Source: Rhodospirillales bacterium Alpha_05 (GTDB lineage Bacteria; Pseudomonadota; Alphaproteobacteria; Rhodospirillales; Rhodospirillaceae). Taken from it: a stretch of 8,580 bases of DNA. Below the pieces are notes generated by a model. That model did no database searches, had not been told where the DNA came from, and was given only the letters and a program-made list of their open reading frames with translations. A program made the translations under genes and the position numbers. The stretch lies in assembly GCA_001603335.1 (NCBI GenBank), contig LUYR01000083.1, positions 1-8,580 of the forward strand, written 5' to 3'. Below, piece by piece: positions 1 to 8,018 of this stretch. Position 1 is the stretch's first letter, and each line of letters opens with the position of its first letter.

Positions 1-512
1 ACGGAAGCGGCGGACGGCGGCGGCACCACCTTCGGGGTTTCGACCACCTTGGGCGCGGTCTCCGGGATCGGCGGCGGCAGCGGCGTCATGCCGTCGCCGA
101 GGGTATCGCCGCCACGCGGCAGGTCCTTCGGCTGGGTCGGCTGGGGCAGCAGGTGCTCGACCTCTGGCTTCACCGCGTTCTGGTCGACGCGGTTGTAGAC
201 CAGCTTGTCCTGGTTCGGCACGTCCATCCCGCCCGGATCCGCCGGGCGCACCTTGACCGGGGCTTTTTCCGCCTTCACCACCGGCACTTCCTGCGGGCCG
301 GAGGCGGGCTGGCCACCCGAGCCGAGAATGTACCACGCCGCACCGGCGGCTGCGGCCAGGCCGATCAGCGCGCCGAACATCAGGCTCTTGCGGGCGGCGC
401 GTGCGGGCAAAAGGTCTTCCTCGAGCGGAGCCTCGCGCCCCACCCGCTCGCGCAGCCCCTCAAGGAGGCTGACATCGAAGCTATTCGGGTCCCGTTTGTC
501 CTGGGAAACCAT
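1..512 (-). CDS. SPOR-type membrane-anchored cell-envelope protein (N-terminal part, cut by window edge)
   Basis: Partial gene of 170 visible codons; the C-terminal part lies beyond the left edge. The protein has a charged cytoplasmic N-terminus (about residues 1-42), one hydrophobic segment (about 44-63, starting LMFGALIGLAAAAGAAWYIL) and then a periplasmic stretch rich in proline, lysine and glutamate. Residues 94-108 (GGMDVPNQDKLVYNR) resemble a conserved stretch that I associate with alphaproteobacterial SPOR proteins encoded directly after argS. That family binds denuded septal peptidoglycan through a C-terminal SPOR domain, which cannot be seen here, so the assignment rests on topology, this motif and gene order. 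The ATG at 512 lies 4 bases after the argS stop and has a GAGGAG Shine-Dalgarno sequence 10 bases upstream, so it is very probably co-transcribed with argS. The proline-rich region from about residue 113 is a flexible linker. Seen: frame, hydrophobic segment, motif. Inferred: SPOR domain and septal role. Confidence 0.8.
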   Translation of the reverse strand, partial: MVSQDKRDPNSFDVSLLEGLRERVGREAPLEEDLLPARAARKSLMFGALIGLAAAAGAAWYILGSGGQPASGPQEVPVVKAEKAPVKVRPADPGGMDVPNQDKLVYNRVDQNAVKPEVEHLLPQPTQPKDLPRGGDTLGDGMTPLPPPIPETAPKVVETPKVVPPPSAAS

Positions 513-516
513 AGGC

Positions 517-2268
517 TTACATCTCCTCAACCGGCGTGACGCCGAGAACCATCAGGCCGGAGGCAACCACCAAAGCCATGCCGCGCACCAGCGCGACACG
601 CGCGAGAGAAACGTCGGGACGATCCGCCAAAAGGAACCGCAATTCGGAGGCGTCGCGCCCCTTGTTCCACAGGCTGTGGAACGCCGCGGCCACTTCGCCC
701 AGGAAGTAGGCGATGCGGTGCGGCTCATGCGCCTCGGCCGCGCCCTCGACGACGCGCGGCCAGGCGGCGAGTTGTTTGATCAAAGCAATCTCGGCTTCGT
801 CGGTCAAGGCCGAGAGGTCGGCAGCCGCCAGCGCGGGCGCTTCGAGATCGCTTCCGGCCAGGCTCTCGATCGCGTGGCGGAGCACCGAATGGGCGCGGGC
901 GTGGGCGTACTGAACGTAGAAAACCGGATTGTCCTTCGACTGTTCGGTAACTTTCTTCAAGTCGAAGTCGAGGTGCGCGTCGTTCTTGCGGGTGAGCATG
1001 ATGAAGCGCACCACGTCGCGGCCAACGTCGTCGATCACCTCGCGCAGGGTGACGAAATTGCCCGAGCGCTTCGACATCTTCACCGGCTCGCCGTCGCGCA
1101 TCAGGTTGACCATCTGGCAGAGCTTGATGTCGAGGGTGGCTTCGCCGCCGGTGATCGCCTTGACCGCCGCGACCATACGCTTGACGTAGCCGCCGTGGTC
1201 CGCTCCGAGCACGTCGATCATGCTGGTCGCGCCGCGGCGGTATTTGTCGAAGTGGTAGGCGATGTCGGAGGCGAAGTAGGTCCAGCTGCCGTCCGACTTC
1301 TTCAGCGGACGATCCACGTCGTCGCCGAAGTCGGAGGCGCGGAACAGGGTCTGCGGGCGCGGCTCCCAGTCGTCGGGGAGCATGCCCTTCGGCGGCTCGA
1401 GCACGCCCTCGTAGATCAGGCCGTTGGCGGTGAGGGTGTCGAACGCGGTCTGCACGCCGCCCGCCTGCACCAGCTCGCGCTCGGAGGAGAACACGTCGTG
1501 GCGCACGCCCAGCGCGGCGAGGTCGTCGCGGATCAGCGCGAGCATCGCGTCGACCGCCTTCAGGCGGAAGGTTTCGAGCCACTCGGCCTCGGGCGCGTCG
1601 CAGTAGCGATCGCCGAACTCGGCGGTCAGCGCCTGCCCCACCGGGATCAGGTATTCGCCGGGGTACAGGCCCTCGGGGATTTCGCCGACGCTCTCGCCCA
1701 GCGCCTCGCGATAGCGGAGGTGCAGCGAACGCGCGAGCACGTCGACCTGCGCACCGGCATCGTTGACGTAGTATTCGCGGGTGACGGCGTAGCCCGCCTT
1801 GGCGAGCAGCGACGCGAGCACGTCGCCCACCACCGCGCCGCGCCCGTGGCCGACGTGCATCGGCCCGGTCGGGTTGGCGGAGACGTACTCGACGTTGACC
1901 GGCTTGCCGCCGCCCATGGTCGAGGAGCCGTAGTCGGTTCCGGCGCGCAGGATGTCGCGCAGGCGGTCGTGCCAGAAGCTCGGCGCCAGGCGAAGATTGA
2001 TGAACCCGGGGCCCGCGACTTCCGCCGCTTCGACGTCTCCGAGCGTCATCAGGCGCGCGGCGAGCAGCGTCGCGATGTCGCGCGGCTTCATCCCGGCGGC
2101 CTTGGAGAGCACCATCGCGGCGTTGGTGGCGATTTCGCCATGGCTCGCGTCGCGCGGCGGCTCGGTCGCGATCTTCGACAGGTCGAGGCCCTCGGGCAAC
2201 GCGCCCTCGGCTTGCAGCGCGGCCACCGCATCGGCGATGCGGGCCTTGAATTCGGTAAACAGGTTCAT
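517..2268 (-). CDS. argS: Arginyl-tRNA synthetase (class I)
   Basis: Complete, 583 residues, the usual size for bacterial ArgS. It charges tRNA-Arg with arginine using ATP in the cytoplasm. Domains in order: N-terminal additional domain (about 5-95, with PGFINLRL at 87-94), the catalytic Rossmann fold with the HIGH-type motif HVGH at 138-141 (preceded by SANPTGP), the class I signature KMSKR at 397-401, and the alpha-helical DALR anticodon-binding domain (about 450-583, ending GLMVLGVTPVEEM). The KMSK motif is intact, whereas some ArgS enzymes have lost it. The ATG at 2268 overlaps the dgt stop codon as ATGA. No Shine-Dalgarno sequence is visible just upstream (AAAGTCAATCC precedes the ATG), so translation is probably coupled to dgt. 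The SPOR-type gene follows 4 bases after the TAA. Identity is certain from the motifs and overall sequence; coupling is inferred. Confidence 0.98.
   Translation of the reverse strand: MNLFTEFKARIADAVAALQAEGALPEGLDLSKIATEPPRDASHGEIATNAAMVLSKAAGMKPRDIATLLAARLMTLGDVEAAEVAGPGFINLRLAPSFWHDRLRDILRAGTDYGSSTMGGGKPVNVEYVSANPTGPMHVGHGRGAVVGDVLASLLAKAGYAVTREYYVNDAGAQVDVLARSLHLRYREALGESVGEIPEGLYPGEYLIPVGQALTAEFGDRYCDAPEAEWLETFRLKAVDAMLALIRDDLAALGVRHDVFSSERELVQAGGVQTAFDTLTANGLIYEGVLEPPKGMLPDDWEPRPQTLFRASDFGDDVDRPLKKSDGSWTYFASDIAYHFDKYRRGATSMIDVLGADHGGYVKRMVAAVKAITGGEATLDIKLCQMVNLMRDGEPVKMSKRSGNFVTLREVIDDVGRDVVRFIMLTRKNDAHLDFDLKKVTEQSKDNPVFYVQYAHARAHSVLRHAIESLAGSDLEAPALAAADLSALTDEAEIALIKQLAAWPRVVEGAAEAHEPHRIAYFLGEVAAAFHSLWNKGRDASELRFLLADRPDVSLARVALVRGMALVVASGLMVLGVTPVEEM
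523..528 (-). promoter_or_regulatory. Ribosome binding site of the SPOR-type gene, inside argS
   Basis: GAGGAG on the minus strand is both the two Glu codons near the C-terminus of argS (…VEEM) and a strong Shine-Dalgarno sequence 10 bases ahead of the ATG at 512. It supports that start and suggests that ribosomes finishing argS help load the next gene. Confidence 0.65.
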
Positions 2269-3437
2269 GGATTGACTTTCGGATCGAATAAACGTGCGTG
2301 TTCGTCGAGGGCGAAGCGGTCGGTCATCCCCGCGACGTAGTCGCAGACTTCGTGGGCGGTCTCGGGCGCGCCCGGACCGTTGCAGCGGTTGCGCCAGTCG
2401 CCGGGCAGCAGCCGCGGTTCGGAGAGCAACAGCGAAAACAGGTCGTCCACCACCCGGCGCGCCTTGGTGGTGGCGCGCATCACCTTGTAGTGGCGGTACA
2501 TGTTGGGGAACAGAAAGGCCTTGAGCGCGCGGTCGGTGGCCTGCATCTCGGGCGAGAACGACACCAACGGGTGCGCCGCCTTGCGCACGTCGGAAATGTC
2601 ACGGATCCGGTGCTCGGCGAGGTGGCCGCGGGCGTAGGCGACGACATCGGAGACCATCGCGTTGATCATCCGCCGCACGGTTTCGTGTATCCGTCGCGCC
2701 GGGTCGAGGCCGGGATGCTGCGCGTCGACCTCGGCAAGCTTCGGTCCCACCACCGGCAGGTCGCGCACCGCGTCGATCGGGAACAGCCCGGCACGCAGGC
2801 CGTCGGCGATGTCGTGGTTGTTGTAGGCGATGTCGTCGGCGACCGCGGCGACCTGGGCCTCCAGGCTCGAATGGTCGGCGAGTTCGAGCGGGAACTTCTT
2901 GTCGAACGCGGCGATGTAGGCGGGAAGCGTGCCGGTGAGCGGGCCGTTGTGCTTGACCAGCCCTTCGAGAGTTTCCCAAGTGAGGTTGAGGCCGTCGAAC
3001 GCGGCGTAATGCCGCTCGAGCTTGGTCACGACCTTCAGCGACTGGGCGTTGTGGTCGAAGCCGCCGAACGGCGCCATGCAGCGCTTCAGTACGTCCTCGC
3101 CCGCATGGCCGAACGGCGGATGGCCGAGGTCGTGGGCGAGCGCCAGCGCCTCCGCCAGGTCCTCGTTGAGGTGGAGCTCGCGCGCGATCGAGCGGGCGAT
3201 CTGCGACACCTCGAGGGAGTGGCTGAGCCGGGTACGGTAGCTGTCGCCCTCGTGGTAGACGAACACCTGGGTCTTGGACGACAGGCGGCGGAAGGCGGCG
3301 GCGTGGATGATCCGGTCGCGGTCGCGCTGGAACGGCGAACGGCCGCCGGTCGACGGTTCGTCCACCAGACGTCCGCGGCTGCGGTCCGGAATGCAGGCAT
3401 ACGGGGCCAATGGGGCCTGACAGAAGGTCGGTTCCAT
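2265..3437 (-). CDS. dgt: Deoxyguanosinetriphosphate triphosphohydrolase-like protein (HD-domain dNTPase)
   Basis: Complete, 390 residues. Members of this family hydrolyse dNTPs to the deoxynucleoside and triphosphate and so limit dNTP pools; the substrate range of the alphaproteobacterial type is not evident from sequence. The N-terminus (LAPYACIPDRSRGR, then SPFQRDRDRIIH) matches the family. The HD-domain metal ligands are visible as H73 (RLSHSLEV), H102-D103 (ALAHDLGHPPFGHAG) and probably D201 (VADDIAYNNHD); FDHNAQSL lies at 127-134. The ATG at 3437 fits the family N-terminus but has no Shine-Dalgarno sequence. An in-frame GTG at 3476 has an AGGGA 7 bases upstream and would add 13 residues that look unlike the family. 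The open frame continues much further upstream, but there it is antisense to xthA. The stop overlaps the argS start (ATGA). Identity is firm; the start is moderately sure. Confidence 0.95.
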   Translation of the reverse strand: MEPTFCQAPLAPYACIPDRSRGRLVDEPSTGGRSPFQRDRDRIIHAAAFRRLSSKTQVFVYHEGDSYRTRLSHSLEVSQIARSIARELHLNEDLAEALALAHDLGHPPFGHAGEDVLKRCMAPFGGFDHNAQSLKVVTKLERHYAAFDGLNLTWETLEGLVKHNGPLTGTLPAYIAAFDKKFPLELADHSSLEAQVAAVADDIAYNNHDIADGLRAGLFPIDAVRDLPVVGPKLAEVDAQHPGLDPARRIHETVRRMINAMVSDVVAYARGHLAEHRIRDISDVRKAAHPLVSFSPEMQATDRALKAFLFPNMYRHYKVMRATTKARRVVDDLFSLLLSEPRLLPGDWRNRCNGPGAPETAHEVCDYVAGMTDRFALDEHARLFDPKVNP

Positions 3438-3477
3438 GCCGGGGACACTACATCCAGGGCGGTTTCGGCGCAACACG

Positions 3478-3505
3478 TTGTCATCCCTGCCCGCTCCCTT
3501 ATACT
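3478..3505 (+). promoter_or_regulatory. Sigma-70-like promoter of xthA
   Basis: TTGTCA at 3478-3483 (5 of 6 matches to TTGACA) and TATACT at 3500-3505 (5 of 6 matches to TATAAT) are separated by 16 bases. Transcription would begin near 3512, giving a leader of about 25 bases that carries the GGAG ribosome site. This is the best promoter-like sequence in the window. It lies in the 99-bp spacer shared with the divergent dgt gene. It is predicted from consensus only. Confidence 0.6.
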
Positions 3506-3523
3506 GCCCTCTCCAACTTCGCC

Positions 3524-3527
3524 GGAG
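3524..3527 (+). promoter_or_regulatory. Ribosome binding site that decides the xthA GTG start
   Basis: GGAG lies 9 bases before the GTG at 3537. No in-frame ATG occurs near the family N-terminus (PTIATWNVNS), so this site fixes GTG as the start codon of xthA. Confidence 0.6.
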
Positions 3528-3536
3528 TGCCCATTC

Positions 3537-4331
3537 GTGCCGACCATCGCCACCTGGAACGTCAATTCGGTCAAGGCCCGCCTGCCGGGCGTGCTCGACT
3601 GGCTGAAGAGCTTCGCCCCCGACGTCCTGCTGCTGCAGGAAATCAAGTGCCAGGATGCGGACTTCCCCGCCTTCGAGTTCCAGGCGATGGGCTACGACGT
3701 CGCGGTGCATGGGCAGAAGAGCTACAACGGCGTCGCGATCCTCTCCCGCATCGGCATCAAGGACGTGGTGGTCGGCCTGCCCGAGCACGACGGCCCGCCG
3801 CAGTCGCGTTACATCGAGGCGACGGTCGGGGAAACCTGGCGGGTCGCGTCGATCTACCTGCCCAACGGCAACCCGGTTTGCGACGCCGACGGCGCGGATT
3901 CGGAAAAGTTCCGCTACAAGCTCGATTGGATGGACTGCCTTAACGCGCACGCCAAGCGCCTGCTCGCCGCCGACCGGCCGACGATTTTGGGCGGCGACTA
4001 CAACGTCATTCCCGAGCCGATGGACTGCTACGACCCGGCGGTGTGGGCGAAGGACGCGTTGATGCGGATCGAAACCCGAACCCGCTTCCGCGCCCTCCTC
4101 AACCAGGGCTGGACCGACACCGTGCGCGCGCTCAACCCCGAGCCCGGGCTCTATTCGTTCTGGGATTATCAGGCGGGCGCGTGGAGCCGCAACCACGGCC
4201 TGCGCATCGACTTCCTGCTCGCCTCGGCGGAGGCCGCCGACGCGCTCCAGGCGGCGGGCGTCGACAGCACGCCGCGCGGCAAGGAAAAGGCCTCGGACCA
4301 CGCCCCCGCGTGGTGCCGCCTCGCCGGGTAA
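3537..4331 (+). CDS. xthA: Exodeoxyribonuclease III / AP endonuclease
   Basis: Complete, 264 residues, close to the 268 of E. coli ExoIII. The enzyme cuts 5' of abasic sites in base-excision repair and removes nucleotides from 3' ends in a Mg-dependent reaction. The single endonuclease/exonuclease/phosphatase domain spans the whole protein. Visible active-site residues are N8 (TWNVNS), E35 (LLLQEIK), Y107 (IYLPNG), D154 and N156 (GGDYNVIP), D225 (RIDFLL) and D254-H255 (SDHAP). The GTG start is supported by GGAG 9 bases upstream, and a sigma-70-like promoter lies 32 bases ahead of the start. The gene is divergent from dgt and converges on the hemerythrin-receiver gene, with 3 bases between the two stop codons. 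Family assignment is firm. It belongs to the Xth branch, and the exact balance of exonuclease and AP-endonuclease activity cannot be read from sequence. Confidence 0.96.
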   Translation: MPTIATWNVNSVKARLPGVLDWLKSFAPDVLLLQEIKCQDADFPAFEFQAMGYDVAVHGQKSYNGVAILSRIGIKDVVVGLPEHDGPPQSRYIEATVGETWRVASIYLPNGNPVCDADGADSEKFRYKLDWMDCLNAHAKRLLAADRPTILGGDYNVIPEPMDCYDPAVWAKDALMRIETRTRFRALLNQGWTDTVRALNPEPGLYSFWDYQAGAWSRNHGLRIDFLLASAEAADALQAAGVDSTPRGKEKASDHAPAWCRLAG

Positions 4332-4334
4332 GCC

Positions 4335-5183
4335 TTAGGCCGGAACGTTGCGGGCGATGCAAGCCATCAGTTCGGCCGAGGTCACCGGCTTTTGCAGCCA
4401 TTCGGAAATCGCGAGGCCTTCGCGCGCGGCTTCCAGGCTCTCGTCGACGTAGCCGGTGAGCATCACCACCGGCACCGTCACGCCCTTGGAGCGCGCCTGG
4501 TGGACGAAATCGAGGCCGTCGCCACCGCTCACCATCCGCCAGTCCGCGAGAATCAGGTCGAAGCTCCGGTCCTGCGCCATGCGCAGGCCGTCGTCGCTAT
4601 TCTCCGCGACCGCGACCTCCTTGATTCCGATCACCTGAAGGATCGCCTTGAGCACATGGGCGAACGGGCGGCTGTCTTCGATCGCGAGGACGGTCAATTC
4701 CGACCACTTCACCTGCGAGACGTCCCTGCCGTCGCTCATCAGGGTGGCGAAGTCCACGCCCTCGGCGGCGGTGACCGCTTCGAGGTTGGCGAGGAGATAC
4801 GGCTTGATCGCCATGTCGTGGAGCAGGATGTGGTCCATCAGCCAGTCGCTGAGGAAGTCCAGCAGGTCGCCGATGTCGATCCCGCCGGGATCGCGACGAT
4901 ACGCCTCGAACAGCCGCCGCGCCTCGATCGAGAGGCGCGCGTGCTGCTCGCGGTGTTCGTCGATGTCGGGATACCCGGCGGCATCCTGGGCCCGCTCCTC
5001 GCGGGCGAAGTGATATCGGGTGTAGTCCACAAGGGCCGAGAGGATCCCCCCGAGATCGGTGAGATCGCCGCTCGCGCGCGAAGCGTCGTGCATCCGGTTC
5101 AACAGGCCGACCAGCACCTTGTGATCGGCATCGATAAACGGCACGCCCAGCTCAAAGCGGCTGGACCACTGAACGTAGGCCAT
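4335..5183 (-). CDS. Bacteriohemerythrin-receiver domain fusion protein
   Basis: Complete, 282 residues, cytoplasmic (no signal peptide or membrane segment). Residues 1-130 form a bacteriohemerythrin with the full expected set of di-iron ligands: H21 (DADHK), H58 and E62 (HFAREE), H77 and H81 (HREQH), H118 and D123 (HILLHD). Such domains bind O2 reversibly at a non-haem di-iron centre. After a linker (about 131-162), residues 163-282 form a CheY-like receiver with acidic pair E169-D170, phospho-acceptor D214 (LILADWRM), T243 (VMLTGY) and K265-P266. The loop after D214 has one extra residue and lacks the usual proline. There is no kinase, DNA-binding or cyclic-di-GMP domain. It may sense oxygen or iron and pass this on through phosphorylation-dependent contacts, but its partner is unknown (inference). 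The ATG at 5183 has AAGGGGGA just upstream; an in-frame TTG at 5228 is less likely. It lies 58 bases downstream of valS, perhaps in one transcript. Confidence 0.93.
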   Translation of the reverse strand: MAYVQWSSRFELGVPFIDADHKVLVGLLNRMHDASRASGDLTDLGGILSALVDYTRYHFAREERAQDAAGYPDIDEHREQHARLSIEARRLFEAYRRDPGGIDIGDLLDFLSDWLMDHILLHDMAIKPYLLANLEAVTAAEGVDFATLMSDGRDVSQVKWSELTVLAIEDSRPFAHVLKAILQVIGIKEVAVAENSDDGLRMAQDRSFDLILADWRMVSGGDGLDFVHQARSKGVTVPVVMLTGYVDESLEAAREGLAISEWLQKPVTSAELMACIARNVPA

Positions 5184-5187
5184 GGTG

Positions 5188-5195
5188 TCCCCCTT
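5188..5195 (-). promoter_or_regulatory. Strong ribosome binding site of the hemerythrin-receiver gene
   Basis: AAGGGGGA on the minus strand, with the G-run ending 5 bases before the ATG at 5183. It selects this ATG over the upstream in-frame TTG at 5228 and agrees with the hemerythrin-family N-terminus (AYVQWSSRFELG). Confidence 0.65.
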
Positions 5196-5241
5196 GCCAG
5201 ATCCAACCGGCAGCCTAGGAAACAACAAATTCGCGCAACCT

Positions 5242-7893
<2,652 letters not shown>

Positions 7894-7902
7894 TTTCGGG
7901 AA

Positions 7903-7906
7903 CCTC
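7903..7906 (-). promoter_or_regulatory. Ribosome binding site that decides the valS start
   Basis: GAGG lies 9 bases before the ATG at 7893. It overlaps the alternative ATG at 7908, which itself follows GACCCATCCG with no purine-rich site. This favours the 883-residue form. Confidence 0.5.
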
Positions 7907-7908
7907 AT

Positions 7909-8018
7909 CGGATGGGTCGCGCAAGGACGCGCGCAGGCAGGCCATAGTGTGTAGAAAAAGATGACGGCGGGCGCAAGCGCCCGCCGTCGGATGATGCGAA
8001 ATTCGGGGCCCGGGAGGC
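7909..8018. other. popZ-valS intergenic region
   Basis: Between the upstream alternative valS start codon and the popZ stop, this 110-base spacer holds the popZ terminator. It should also hold the valS promoter, because the terminator separates the two genes. No hexamer pair with good spacing stands out. A weak candidate is TTGCGC (7976-7971) with TACACA (7953-7948) 17 bases further on, which would place the -35 inside the terminator loop and stem. Confidence 0.4.
7955..7988 (-). terminator. Rho-independent terminator after the popZ-like gene
   Basis: Perfect inverted repeat: GACGGCGGGCGC at 7963-7974 and GCGCCCGCCGTC at 7977-7988, giving an 11-bp GC-rich stem with a 4-base loop. On the minus strand it is followed by ATC and then five T residues (7959-7955). 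The layout fits termination of minus-strand transcription 30 bases after the popZ-like stop codon at 8019. The plus-strand side has no T-run, so it works in one direction only. Confidence 0.85.

Noticed and set aside
205..2340. A 711-codon plus-strand open frame opposite argS and the SPOR-type gene
   Set aside because: Same antisense effect; it spans two real genes and their junction, and its composition is compositional shadow.
2298..3536. Upstream extension of the xthA frame across dgt
   Set aside because: Antisense shadow of dgt; ExoIII homology begins exactly at the GTG at 3537, which has a ribosome site.
3438..4301. Upstream extension of the dgt frame across xthA
   Set aside because: The frame is open only because it is antisense to xthA. 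The conserved Dgt N-terminus begins near 3437.
4332..4340. GCCTTAGGC palindrome between xthA and the hemerythrin-receiver gene as a bidirectional terminator
   Set aside because: The arms are only 4 bp with a one-base centre and there is no T-run on either strand; it mostly reflects the stop codons.
5196..5211. Small hairpin (GCCGG…CTGGC, minus strand) ahead of the hemerythrin-receiver ribosome site
   Set aside because: Five pairs including one G-U, with no T-run and no match to a known riboswitch; it is too weak to call a terminator or regulator.
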